Source: a bacterium | Lineage (GTDB): Bacteria; Chloroflexota; Anaerolineae; Caldilineales; Caldilineaceae | Direction of reading: 5' to 3' | Assembly: GCA_016124945.1 (NCBI GenBank) | Contig: WGMT01000028.1 | Coordinates: 1-64,000 of the forward strand | Length of the DNA: 64,000 bases | Part shown: piece by piece, positions 43,559 through 52,699 of the stretch | Position numbering within the stretch: position 1 is the first letter of the stretch | How the letters are laid out: each line of letters opens with the position of its first letter | Notes under the pieces: generated by a model | Databases searched by the model: none | What the model was told of the DNA's origin: nothing | What the model saw: only the letters and a program-made list of their open reading frames with translations | Program-made: the position numbers and the translations under genes

Positions 43559-44443
43559 CTAGTATTCGATGTTGCTGCGCAGGACACGGAATTGTGCAAT
43601 CGCCAGGCTCACAGTCACGATGAGGAGAAGCACCGCCACAGCCGATGCCCGCCCAAAGTCGAAACGGATGAAGCCATATTCGTAGATCGAAAAGACCATG
43701 TTGGTGGTTGCATAGTTGGGGCCGCCGCGTGTCATGACAAAGATTTCAGTGAAGATCTGCAGCGAAGCAACGGTGCCAAGGATCGAAACATAGGTGAGGG
43801 CCGGTCTCAGCAACGGGACAGTGATCGAAATCATCTGGCGCACAATCGAAGCGCCTTCGATGGAAGCGGCCTCGTACAGTTCTCTGGGGATGCCGCCCAT
43901 CGACGCCGTGAGGATGATGATTGAGCCGCCCCAATGCGAAGCATGGTACATGATCACAAGGCTGATCAGGCTGAACGTGGGATCAGCCAGCCAGAGCACA
44001 GGCTCAATCCCTACCAGACCAAGCAAATAGTTCAACAGGCCAAAGGCAGGATCGTAGAGGTAGAGCCAGACAATGCTCAACACCACACCCGAGGTAACCA
44101 CCGGCAAGTAAAAGGCGGATTTGAAGAATGTCTGCGCAGGACCGGGCAGCCGAAAGATCAGCCAGGCCATGATCAGCGAGAGCAGCACGCCGAAGGGTAC
44201 AATCAAGAGCGCGTAGAGGATGGTATTGTTGAGGATCGTGAAAAATGCTGTCTCGTCCAGCAACTTCTGATAGTTCGACAACCCAACCCACTCTCTACCC
44301 GTCAATCGCAAGCGCTGAAAGCTCAGGATAATCGAATCCACCATCGGGTAGAGAGAAAAGATAAGAAAGGTCAACAGACTGGGCATAACAAAGAAATAGC
44401 CCCAGAAATTGTTGATCGTGCGTCGGCTAAAGCGTGATCGCAT
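43559..44443 (-). CDS. Carbohydrate-type ABC permease (MalF-like)
   Basis: 294 residues, six membrane helices beginning WGYFFVMPSLLTFLIFSLYPM. The EAA loop is AASIEGASIVRQMISITVPLLRPA, and MTRGGPNYATTNMVFSIYEYGF is typical of the subfamily. It sits between the binding protein (across a hairpin at 44476-44527) and the MalG-like partner. Together they form the channel of a carbohydrate-uptake-type (CUT1) importer. Confidence 0.9.
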   Translation of the reverse strand: MRSRFSRRTINNFWGYFFVMPSLLTFLIFSLYPMVDSIILSFQRLRLTGREWVGLSNYQKLLDETAFFTILNNTILYALLIVPFGVLLSLIMAWLIFRLPGPAQTFFKSAFYLPVVTSGVVLSIVWLYLYDPAFGLLNYLLGLVGIEPVLWLADPTFSLISLVIMYHASHWGGSIIILTASMGGIPRELYEAASIEGASIVRQMISITVPLLRPALTYVSILGTVASLQIFTEIFVMTRGGPNYATTNMVFSIYEYGFIRFDFGRASAVAVLLLIVTVSLAIAQFRVLRSNIEY

Positions 44444-44475
44444 AAGAGAGCCTCCTGAAGATGCGTACAGCGTCC

Positions 44476-44527
44476 AAATGCTGACCTGTTGCCGGGTTTG
44501 TGCAGCCCCGGCAACAGGTCAGCATTT
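44476..44527. terminator. Stem-loop between binding protein and permease genes
   Basis: Perfect 21-bp arms (44476-44496, 44507-44527) with a 10-base loop in the 119-base gap. Hairpins at this place in ABC operons usually protect the binding-protein mRNA and cut down read-through, giving more binding protein than permease. Confidence 0.75.
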
Positions 44528-44562
44528 AGATTCAGAGTCGTTCCATCGACAGTATCGCGAGC

Positions 44563-45927
44563 TTATCCAGCCATCGCTTCTGCAATCAACTTGTTGCTTT
44601 CAGTGGCAAATTCATCGAGGGCCTGCTGCGGCGTCAATTGACCGGCAAAGGCCGCTTCGAGCATACGCGGGGCCAACGAGAAGGTAATAGCTGCGGCGCT
44701 GGCACGGCGACCAAATGTCGTCATCATGTCGGTGAAGCGTAGACCGACCTTCATGTTCTCGTCTTCAATGTCGCCCCACAAGGATTGGAGCGCAGGCGGC
44801 ATGCCGAAGGTATCCAACGAAAGCTGCAACGCCTCCGGCCGGGTCAGATACTGAGTCCAGCGTTGGGCGGCGGCCGTCTGGTTTTCGTCCTTTTGCTGGA
44901 AGACGTAATGACCGTGTATGTTGGTCATCACAACCGGGTCCTGCCCCGGTACGTTGGGCGGCGGGGCCCAGAACCACTTGGCTTCAGGACGTTCGACAAA
45001 CTCCGGCGGCATTTTGCCTGATCCCTGCGAAGGGAAGGTGGATGCCTTGCCTTCGACGAAGATTTGCCCGGCTTCCTGCGCCTTGCGAATGGCCGTACCC
45101 GGCACGGCAACTTTGTGTGTCTTTTCCAGATCGACCAACCACTGAAGACCTTCGACGCCTTCGGGGCTGTTGAGGATCACGGCGGTTTCGTCGTCGTTGA
45201 AGAGACGAGCGCCAAAACCAAACATAAACTGGGTGATCTGGTAGTGAATGTCCGTACACAGGACGGTGCCAAAGACGTCGTCTGTGGTGTTGGCCTTGGC
45301 CGCTTCCAGGAAATCGTCCATCAGCCAGCGCCGTGTTTCGCCCGAGGGCAGCAGATCGGCCACACCATTGGCTTCCCACATCCCTGCGTTGATGGCAATG
45401 CCGCCGCCAAAAGAGAGACGCCAGGGCCACAGGTATTGTTTGTCGTCAAAACTGGATTCAGCGACGACGGCCTGGTGCAGATCCGCGGCGATCTCAGGTG
45501 AAATATAATCGTTGACAGGAGAAAGTGCGCCAAGGGGGATGTACTTTGCCGCCTCGGAGACCGGTCCTTGCACTACATCGGGCGGCGTACCGGCTATGAG
45601 TGAAGCATCCAACTTGGCAAACCAGCTCTGATCATGGGGGAGATACTCGAGCTGCACCTCAACGTCCGGTTCGATCTCTTGCCACTTTTCGAGGCTCCAC
45701 TCGAAATAGTTGACCACATTCTCGGTACGGTCCGCCGGCACGCTGGTCAACGTGTCGCGATCCATGGGCAACGTAGAATAGACCCAATGCATGATGCTGA
45801 CCGGAGATGCTGCAACGGATGGGGACTGGGTGGTGACGGCGGGCGCGGCACAAGCGGCCAAAGCGCCTGCACTCAACACAGAAGACATCACAAGGAACTC
45901 ACGACGGCTCAACATGGTCTTTGCCAC
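44563..45927 (-). CDS. ABC solute-binding lipoprotein, carbohydrate type (family 1)
   Basis: 454 residues. The signal MLSRREFLVMSS has a twin-arginine look (Arg8-Arg9) and ends in lipobox LAAC (Cys26), so it may be exported folded and then lipidated. The fold text fits family-1 sugar-binding proteins: WQEIEPDVEVQLEYLP, SLIAGTPPDVVQG, LFNDDETAVILNSPEGVEGLQWLVDL and YLTRPEAL. Substrate unknown; unusual Trp-rich stretches (FWAPPPNVPG) may line the site. It is the first gene of the leftward operon and diverges from the GntR regulator. Confidence 0.9.
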   Translation of the reverse strand: MAKTMLSRREFLVMSSVLSAGALAACAAPAVTTQSPSVAASPVSIMHWVYSTLPMDRDTLTSVPADRTENVVNYFEWSLEKWQEIEPDVEVQLEYLPHDQSWFAKLDASLIAGTPPDVVQGPVSEAAKYIPLGALSPVNDYISPEIAADLHQAVVAESSFDDKQYLWPWRLSFGGGIAINAGMWEANGVADLLPSGETRRWLMDDFLEAAKANTTDDVFGTVLCTDIHYQITQFMFGFGARLFNDDETAVILNSPEGVEGLQWLVDLEKTHKVAVPGTAIRKAQEAGQIFVEGKASTFPSQGSGKMPPEFVERPEAKWFWAPPPNVPGQDPVVMTNIHGHYVFQQKDENQTAAAQRWTQYLTRPEALQLSLDTFGMPPALQSLWGDIEDENMKVGLRFTDMMTTFGRRASAAAITFSLAPRMLEAAFAGQLTPQQALDEFATESNKLIAEAMAG

Positions 45928-46127
45928 AGTTTCTCTCCTTCAATCGATTGTGATTGCTGGACTGCACGATATATCAACAGTTTGTAACTTGCATCGGCCA
46001 GGATGAGTTGCTTGCTCGAAATGTCCTGGTGCGGATGGACATAGCGCAATGCGTTGGCGGCAGTGATGCAGCCCAAACTGAGTAGAAACGTAGCAAACAG
46101 AGAATTTAATTTTTCTTTAAAATTGTG

Positions 46128-46141
46128 TAGAATCGATTCTA
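46128..46141. promoter_or_regulatory. Candidate GntR operator between divergent operons
   Basis: TAGAATCGATTCTA is a perfect 14-bp palindrome in the gap between the leftward ABC operon and the rightward regulator operon. It sits 43 bases before ATG 46184. A partial second copy (TCGATCTTGAATCG) follows at 46148-46161. FadR-type GntR proteins bind short symmetrical sites at such places, so one repressor could control both sides. Confidence 0.6.
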
Positions 46142-46183
46142 TAATATTCGATCTTGAATCGTCAAGCGCGTTTTTTACACCCA

Positions 46184-46912
46184 ATGGATTTCTCTATGCT
46201 GCTTCTTAATACACCTACAGCTACTAGCCCTGTACGCAAAACCAATCTGAGTGAGAGCCTCGTCGATTACCTCAAACAGCAGATTTTACAGGGCAACCTC
46301 AACCCTGGTGACCGTATTGTGGAAACCAAAATCGCCGAAGAATTAAGCGTCAGCCAGACCCCAGTGCGCGAGGCGCTGCGACAATTATCAGGAGAAGGGA
46401 TCGTCGTGCTGGTCCCCAACAAAGGGCCAGTTGTCCGTTCATTAGACATGCAGGACGTGTTCGAGATCTACTCGGTGCGGGCGGGACTGGAGGGGATGTG
46501 CATGCGTTTTGCTACACAGCTTGCATCCGATGAAGAAGTGGATCAGCTCCGTCGCTATTTTGGCGAGATGGAAGAGAAACTGCACGATGCTTCCGTCCCA
46601 GAGACGGGGCTGCTTGAATACTCGGCCACGATCCATCAGTACGTTGTTGATCTCTCTCGTCATTCACGGCTGATCTCTATGTATCGGTCGATTTCGTTTC
46701 AGATTTCGCTGGTCAACCGCATTCTGGGCAGAGAATCGTCAAAACAAAAGGAAGTGGACCAGCATCGTGAGGTCGTTGAAGCGCTTGCCAGCCGCAATCC
46801 TGGCTTTGCAGAAAATGTAATGCGACGTCACATCCACCGCTCGTATTGTGAGTTTGTGGCTGTACAACAGAACCCCGTGGCAGAAGCACTGTCTTATCAA
46901 TGGTTTGAATGA
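46184..46912 (+). CDS. FadR/FCD-type GntR transcriptional regulator
   Basis: 242 residues from ATG 46184; ATG 46196 and TTG 46154 are alternatives, and none has a clear ribosome site. The winged helix shows LVDYLKQQILQGNLNPGDRIVETKIAEELSVSQTPVREALRQLSGEGIV-type GntR text. The FCD ligand domain has a likely metal site in its helical bundle (EIYSVRAGLEG; IHQYVVDLSRHSRL; QHREVVEALASRNPGFAENVMRRHI). Such proteins respond to sugar acids, amino acids or related carboxylates. Position makes it the regulator of this transporter/PLP enzyme locus. Confidence 0.9.
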   Translation: MDFSMLLLNTPTATSPVRKTNLSESLVDYLKQQILQGNLNPGDRIVETKIAEELSVSQTPVREALRQLSGEGIVVLVPNKGPVVRSLDMQDVFEIYSVRAGLEGMCMRFATQLASDEEVDQLRRYFGEMEEKLHDASVPETGLLEYSATIHQYVVDLSRHSRLISMYRSISFQISLVNRILGRESSKQKEVDQHREVVEALASRNPGFAENVMRRHIHRSYCEFVAVQQNPVAEALSYQWFE

Positions 46913-46946
46913 CGATTCTCATTTCACCCCAAAGGCAGGTAGATCT

Positions 46947-48308
46947 ATGAAGCTTTGGATGGACGTGATGCGCGACATTGAACACGTTATGGACGATTCC
47001 GAGCGGATCTTTGACGCCTGGTCGGCAGGCGGCGTGGATGGTCTTGTGATTGGGCCGTTGTTCTTCAATCAGCCTAAGCTGATGCCTGGCACCACCTTTG
47101 AACCAGGCCGTCAACCGGAAGCTGCCTTTGCCCCCGATCCGCAGATCTATCGCCGCTTCGATGTGGCTGTGCCCACCGATCCGGTGACGCCCATTGAGCA
47201 GCAACGCCGCTTCGAGTCAATGCTTCAGGCGGCCAAGGACCGTGGCTGGGCTGTCTGGCTCTTTCAGCCGTGGGCGGGGGCAGGTCTCGATGCCAAGGGC
47301 AACCCAATCATCGATGACACGTGCCGCCGCGCCTTGACGGCGCGCATGATCGACACCGTGCAACGCTACCCCATGATCGACGGCGCGATTATGGATGGCC
47401 CTGAGTGGGGCTACGAGATTGCGCCCCACCACATGAACCACCGCTCGTACATCTTTAACGATCTACCCGAGGCTGCTGCCACCCGCTGCCAGGAACTGGG
47501 CTACGACTATGCCGCCCTCGTCGCCGCCAAGAATCGTCTCTTTGCCAATTTCCATGCGCTTAACCCTGCCCGCATTGCCTTACACGCGCCCGGCGGTCTA
47601 CTCGGCGGGGCGCGTCTACTCAATAGCGATCCTGATCTCTTTGCCTGGCTGCAATTCCGCACCGAATCTTTGACAGCCTTCTTTCACTCGATTCGCACCC
47701 ACGTAGACGCCGAACTGGCGCAGCCGATTAAGCTGGGCGTGGGCCCACGGTCGGCGGCTTTTGCTCCGCTGTGCGGTTACGATTTCGGGCGGCTGGCCGA
47801 ATTCATTGATGTGCTATTGCCCAAACATTACTTCTTTCAGCGCGGTTTTGACGGCATGATCGGCACGATCTATCGTTATGTAGAAACACTTGTACAGTGG
47901 AACCCGGGGCTGCGCGACGAAGACGCGCTGGCTGTCGTCTCCTCGCTCTTTGGTCTCACATTGCCCAACGTCGCCAATCGCGACGATCTGGAAAGCGCGC
48001 TCTCCCCTGAGTTCTTCGCCAAAGTCGTCACCCAAGAAACTGTGCGCGCCCTGGCTGTTGTCGACGACCCGGATCGTATTGTCCCCTGGGTTGATACTGG
48101 ACGCTGGCCACATGACGGCGATCCCATGTCGGCGCGTGATCTGTTGATGTTGCTACAAACGGCAGAATCTGCCGGGTTGAATCGCTTCCTCTATCACCAC
48201 CACGGCAACTTGAGCGCCGGGGAATGGGCGGTGATCAGCCGTTTTTGTGGGACACCATGGCGTGCCCTGGAAAGCGGCTACCATCCGCCGGATATGGCTG
48301 TGCTTTGA
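46947..48308 (+). CDS. Unassigned 453-residue protein, possible TIM-barrel hydrolase
   Basis: The start at 46947 follows AAAGGCAGG; the frame upstream overlaps the regulator. Early text SAGGVDGLVIGPLFF, WAVWLFQPWAGAGLD and YPMIDGAIMDGPEWGYEIAP alternates strands and helices, with an acidic residue (Glu in PEWGYE) at a strand end, as in glycoside hydrolase TIM barrels. Later text GVDVLLPKHYFFQRGF-like and RWPHDGDPMSARDLLMLLQTAES continues the barrel pattern. No signal peptide, so the substrate would be imported first. I know no family name. It is 34 bases past the regulator and is followed by a PLP enzyme in the same direction. Confidence 0.6.
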   Translation: MKLWMDVMRDIEHVMDDSERIFDAWSAGGVDGLVIGPLFFNQPKLMPGTTFEPGRQPEAAFAPDPQIYRRFDVAVPTDPVTPIEQQRRFESMLQAAKDRGWAVWLFQPWAGAGLDAKGNPIIDDTCRRALTARMIDTVQRYPMIDGAIMDGPEWGYEIAPHHMNHRSYIFNDLPEAAATRCQELGYDYAALVAAKNRLFANFHALNPARIALHAPGGLLGGARLLNSDPDLFAWLQFRTESLTAFFHSIRTHVDAELAQPIKLGVGPRSAAFAPLCGYDFGRLAEFIDVLLPKHYFFQRGFDGMIGTIYRYVETLVQWNPGLRDEDALAVVSSLFGLTLPNVANRDDLESALSPEFFAKVVTQETVRALAVVDDPDRIVPWVDTGRWPHDGDPMSARDLLMLLQTAESAGLNRFLYHHHGNLSAGEWAVISRFCGTPWRALESGYHPPDMAVL

Positions 48309-48354
48309 TCCTTGGCGTCACTTTATGTCATTTTAGGCTGAAAGTGAGTACATT

Positions 48355-49488
48355 ATGCTGACCCAGTCGAGCCGCGAAGCCGATTTCCCCACCCTCAGCC
48401 AGATGACCTATCTCAACACCGCAGCCGAAGGGATTCCTCCGCGCTGTGTGCAGCAGGCGTTGACCCAGTATTTTCTGGATCACCAGTTGGGGATGGATGG
48501 CCGCAGCTTCCACTTTGCCCAGCTTGACGCCCTCAAAGCGCTGACGGCGGAATTCTTCGGCCTCTCGGCCCAGGAGATCGCCGTCTGTTCCTGTAGTTCC
48601 GAAGCCTATAACCTGGCGGCGTTGGCTTTACAACTCAAAGAAGGAGATGAAGTCGTGATCAACGATCTCGACTTCCCGGCAGGGATCACACCCTGGCTGC
48701 AACCTACCAGCCCGGCCAAGGTGAAAGTCTGGCGGGCTCGGACAGGGCGACTGCACACCGAGGATCTGATCCCCCTGCTAAGTCCACGTACGCGACTGGT
48801 GACGGTCTCTCTGGTCAGCTTCTACAATGGCTTTAAGCTCCATCTCCCGGCTGTGGTGGAGACGATACGCCGCCATTCCCCGGCCTTGCTGGCGGCTGAT
48901 GTGACACAGGCATTGGGGCGTATCCCGCTCGATCTACGGGGCGTCGATTTGATTGTGAGCAGCACGCACAAATGGATACTCTCCAGCCACGGTGGGGGAT
49001 TGGTGGGTGTGCCTACGCAGAGCGCCGCCGCGTTCACTGTCCCCGCGGGTGGGTGGTTCCATCTCAAAGATCCGTTTGGGGAAGAACGCTTCGAGCGCGC
49101 CGAAAGCCGGCCAGGTGCAGCCGGCTTTGCCGTGGGCATGCCCAATTTCCCGGCGATCTATGCGGTGCACGCTGGATTGTCTTATCTTCGTGAGATCGGG
49201 GTTCCCGCCATTGCTGAGGCGGCTGATCCACTGATTGAAGAGTGCATCGAAGAACTGGTCAAGTTGCCCGTGGAACTGCTCACCCCGGTTGATAAAGACA
49301 GCAGGGCGGGCATCGTCTCTTTCCGTCACCCGGAAATGGAGCGGATTGCACTTGCATGCAAAGAGAACCGGGTGCATGTGATGGCACAAGCTGGCAGAAT
49401 CCGCATCGCCATTCATGGCTACAACAGCAGCAACGACGTCGGGCAGGTTCTGAGGTCAGTGTATGAGGGGCTGTTGCCGAAGGCGTAG
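48355..49488 (+). CDS. Second class V PLP-dependent enzyme
   Basis: 377 residues. Lys206 in VSSTHKWILS binds the cofactor, and Asp182 in LLAADVTQALGRI contacts the ring nitrogen. The stacking position (NDLDFPAG) has Phe rather than His, as in kynureninase- or EgtE-like members. Only about one quarter resembles the class V enzyme at 39306-40475, so the two probably catalyse different steps. It is 46 bases after the 453-residue protein and ends the rightward operon. A lyase or epimerase acting on an amino acid-derived moiety is likely. Confidence 0.85.
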   Translation: MLTQSSREADFPTLSQMTYLNTAAEGIPPRCVQQALTQYFLDHQLGMDGRSFHFAQLDALKALTAEFFGLSAQEIAVCSCSSEAYNLAALALQLKEGDEVVINDLDFPAGITPWLQPTSPAKVKVWRARTGRLHTEDLIPLLSPRTRLVTVSLVSFYNGFKLHLPAVVETIRRHSPALLAADVTQALGRIPLDLRGVDLIVSSTHKWILSSHGGGLVGVPTQSAAAFTVPAGGWFHLKDPFGEERFERAESRPGAAGFAVGMPNFPAIYAVHAGLSYLREIGVPAIAEAADPLIEECIEELVKLPVELLTPVDKDSRAGIVSFRHPEMERIALACKENRVHVMAQAGRIRIAIHGYNSSNDVGQVLRSVYEGLLPKA

Positions 49489-49624
49489 CAGCAGATCCAG
49501 TTTTTCACGAAACAACAAAATTCTGCAATCTCCTTCGTCCTTCAAATCATAGCCGAAGAGGGGAAACGACTCGATACATGTTCCCTACCCGCCCATGATC
49601 TCGGCCCTGCCCGCTGAGATGCAA

Positions 49625-50620
49625 TCAGAGAAACCGATTAACAATCTGCTGGACATGTTCGCTGGACCGTCCATAGCTGACGATGGCTACATCCAGATTC
49701 CAATCCTGGTAGCGATTGAGCGCGCGTGTCAGGCTTTCTGCGACCCAGTCGGGGTTGTTGCCAAAAACACCGCCACCCAACAGGGTGAGGAAAACATGAT
49801 GATTGCCTGTGTTTCGCCAGTTTAGGATAGCGACGCAGAGGGTCGCTTCATAGGCGGCTTCCAATACCAGCCGTGCAAAAGGCTCCCATAGCTCTTGGGG
49901 ATGGCTGACATAAGCGACGGGTAGGGCAGAGCAGTAAACCTGCGAGACCTTGTGGGTGCACTCCTGGCGTGTTACCTGTGTATGCCATTGGATGCCGATG
50001 CGTAGAAGTTGTTGAAGCTGATCGAGTTGATCTTCGCCGGCAGCTTGAAGACGATTGGCGATCTCCATTAACCCGCTACGTGATGGCAGCGCATAGCCGT
50101 TGCGCATCTGCCAGAGACGGCTGTCTGTATTCCCCAGCGCGCTGCCTAAATCGGCAAGGCAGTCGATCTGGTTGCTCTCCGTTTGGCCGATTTGTCCATT
50201 GACCGGCGCAAAGTAGTTTCGGTAGATTGTCCCGGCACCGGCTGCAACCGCACACGCCGGTCCTTGCGTATGATCGTTTTCATAGATGCCCACACCCGCC
50301 TCAGGTGTAACACCCGGCCCTGTCATCTCAAGCAAGTTGAACTGGGACGCCACCTGAAAGAGCGAATCGGCGTTCGCCGTATCCGTGTGCAATGCCTGCA
50401 CATTGGCAACCACCTCCCGCACTGTCATACGGCCGCCGTCAGGTACAACAGAGCGAACGCGCTCTCTCAGCTCGGCCAGTGATGGGGTCTCCAAACGCCC
50501 GTAGACCATCACCTTCCCATTTGCGCGAGATGTCAACGTATCTCCGTCAACAATCAGGTTCTGACGCACATAGCTTGGTGACGTCTCACCAAAGCCGGTT
50601 AAGGTTTCAAACCAGGTCAT
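49625..50620 (-). CDS. Conserved protein of unknown function, possible macrodomain/PARG-like fold
   Basis: 331 residues, start after AAGGAG. I have seen this family text before but know no name. The middle has GVGIYENDHTQGPACAVAAGAGTIYRNYF and GQIGQTESNQIDCLADLGSALGN. The C-terminal strand-loop LTLLGGGVFGNNPDWV followed by LDVAIVSYG is like the phosphate-binding Gly loop of macrodomains and PARG (GGGVFG). Such folds bind ADP-ribose. No signal peptide. It stands alone between the PLP gene and the kinase genes. Binding of ADP-ribose or a related nucleotide is only a suggestion. Confidence 0.6.
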   Translation of the reverse strand: MTWFETLTGFGETSPSYVRQNLIVDGDTLTSRANGKVMVYGRLETPSLAELRERVRSVVPDGGRMTVREVVANVQALHTDTANADSLFQVASQFNLLEMTGPGVTPEAGVGIYENDHTQGPACAVAAGAGTIYRNYFAPVNGQIGQTESNQIDCLADLGSALGNTDSRLWQMRNGYALPSRSGLMEIANRLQAAGEDQLDQLQQLLRIGIQWHTQVTRQECTHKVSQVYCSALPVAYVSHPQELWEPFARLVLEAAYEATLCVAILNWRNTGNHHVFLTLLGGGVFGNNPDWVAESLTRALNRYQDWNLDVAIVSYGRSSEHVQQIVNRFL

Positions 50621-50815
50621 GCAACTTCTCCTTGATCATTGGGTGTTCGGCCTCGTGTTCGACTCCTTGTCGTTTGAAATTCTACACCGATTTCCAGCAA
50701 TACCCAGATTCCCGGACAACCGCCGTCGATAGACGGTCAACTTGCCCGATGCCGGGAAGCCGGTGGGGCGGCAAGGTGACAGATGGGATCTCGCCGCCGC
50801 GGCGGATCGCGCCCG

Positions 50816-52606
50816 TTAGCTTGGTGCCAAATGACGGCTATGCGTGAGTGGAATCCGGTTATTTGGGTTGCATGTCGATATGTTCAATTGTGATAAGAGC
50901 GGCATACTACCTGTAGGGTGGATAAGAGGAAAGTGTAAGCGGAACGCAGTGCCTATACCAAGCTTGCTGTCGACTGTGACTACCCCACCATGCTGCTCCA
51001 TTACCTTCTGTACAATAGGAAGGCCCAGCCCCAACCCCACATCTGAATGTGCATCGTCCAGGCGATAAAAACGCTCAAAGATGCGCGTTTTTGTCTCTTG
51101 AGTCATGCCCACACCCGTGTCGCGTACTTCGACGACGACCTGGTCTTCTTGTCTGCTCAACTGAACGAAGACACCGCCTGCTTCGGTATAGCGAATGGCA
51201 TTGTTCAAGATATGGCGGATTGCAAGACTTACGTATTCTGTCTCTCCACTTATCTCTGGTAGATCGGTGCATACATCCAACGCAAAGGTTAAGCCTTTGG
51301 TGGATGCAACTGCTTGCTGTGCTTCGACCTCAGCGTTGACCAACAAACCGAGGTTCACAGATTGCATTTGATGATCTTCGGTACTGTCGAGCTGCGCAAG
51401 TGTGAGTAGGCTTTCTACGAGGCCGCTCATTAACTTGACTTGCTCACAAACTGTCATCAACCGTTTGAGTTGCTTTTCATCCAGGCAAGTCTGTTTCAGG
51501 AGATGGACATTCAAACTAATAATATATAAAGGCGTACGGAATTCGTGTGAAGCATCCTGAATGAAGCGGCTTAAGATCTGTGCTCTCTCGTGCTCCATGG
51601 CAAGTGCTGCTGCTTGATTTTGAATTTCCTTCTGTTTGGTAATGTCTGTGATTGTCTCGAAGAGGTAGCCGATGATAAACGGATCAGACGAATCATTGTC
51701 CATGTGTGTTGTGCGTCGAATCCATCGAATCTGCCCATCCTTACATTGGACGCGAAATTCTGCTTCAGATGACGGACCGCCAGGCATCCAGCTTAGAGCC
51801 GCTGTTTTGCGATCCTCCGGCACTACGACGCTTATGGGGCCACCCAGCGCTGTCACCTCGTCAACTGTATAGCCGACAAGGTGCAGCAGCGACGTTCCTC
51901 TGTCCCACTCTAACTCCATATGCCCATCTGCTCGCATTTGATAGACAGAGGCGTAATCGGCGATTATCTCTGAGAGAACCTGGTGACGCTTCTGGCTCGC
52001 TCTGAGATCTCGTTCATACTGTAAGCGGTCGCTCGTAGCCCCAAGTTGGTGACAGACAGCTTCCACCAGAACGACTTCTTCGGATGACCAAAAACGGGGG
52101 AACGCAGAGCAGAGCAGCATGGAACCGATACATACATCGTGAGCATTCAGGGCGATGTACAGAGCAGATCGCATACCAAGACGACCGACTAACTCACCAA
52201 TCGCATTGTATTCCTGATTAGCTGTATGAGATGTATATATGTCGGAAATGGCGATGTGATCACGTTCAGGCAACTTTTGTCCGGCAGCGGCAGGGTGGAT
52301 CAAATCTACCCCATGGTGAAGATTCCGTGTCACGTGCAGAGAGGATGTCTTAATGAAAGCACCGTCTAATTGAAAAGCCACAATGAGATGTTCCAGTGCC
52401 ATCTCAAACAGGGGTGCCAATTCTGTAACGGTGACCGATGCCGCTGTTATATCCCTGAGAATTTCGGCGTGCATCACTCTCTGTGTCAATGCAGCGATGA
52501 TCTCCTTAGCAACACGTTGATCGGTAACCATGTAGTCAAGGGCAATATCATTTAGTGTCTCACTGTCCCAGTACACTTGTTTATTGAGCATCATTGGTTT
52601 GAGCAT
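50816..52606 (-). CDS. Cytoplasmic hybrid-domain sensor histidine kinase (GAF-PAS-HisKA-HATPase)
   Basis: 596 residues. No membrane segment. A GAF domain covers about 60-215, and a PAS/PAC unit about 225-335 (FRVQCKDGQIRWIRR). HisKA has the phosphoacceptor in DASHEFRTPL (His about 352). HATPase shows HILNNAIRY, DTGVGM and GLGLGLPIV. Signals are presumably soluble or bound by GAF. No receiver domain or regulator gene is next to it; a second kinase is 93 bases upstream in the same direction. Base composition is more AT-rich than the rest of the window. Confidence 0.88.
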   Translation of the reverse strand: MLKPMMLNKQVYWDSETLNDIALDYMVTDQRVAKEIIAALTQRVMHAEILRDITAASVTVTELAPLFEMALEHLIVAFQLDGAFIKTSSLHVTRNLHHGVDLIHPAAAGQKLPERDHIAISDIYTSHTANQEYNAIGELVGRLGMRSALYIALNAHDVCIGSMLLCSAFPRFWSSEEVVLVEAVCHQLGATSDRLQYERDLRASQKRHQVLSEIIADYASVYQMRADGHMELEWDRGTSLLHLVGYTVDEVTALGGPISVVVPEDRKTAALSWMPGGPSSEAEFRVQCKDGQIRWIRRTTHMDNDSSDPFIIGYLFETITDITKQKEIQNQAAALAMEHERAQILSRFIQDASHEFRTPLYIISLNVHLLKQTCLDEKQLKRLMTVCEQVKLMSGLVESLLTLAQLDSTEDHQMQSVNLGLLVNAEVEAQQAVASTKGLTFALDVCTDLPEISGETEYVSLAIRHILNNAIRYTEAGGVFVQLSRQEDQVVVEVRDTGVGMTQETKTRIFERFYRLDDAHSDVGLGLGLPIVQKVMEQHGGVVTVDSKLGIGTAFRLHFPLIHPTGSMPLLSQLNISTCNPNNRIPLTHSRHLAPS

Positions 52607-52699
52607 CTATGTAGGGGTTGGCGTGTGATGGAAGCAGATGTCGCTTCAATGGCGAGCGTTCCTTCCGCCACACGCCAACCCGTGCGGTATACGATGGAT

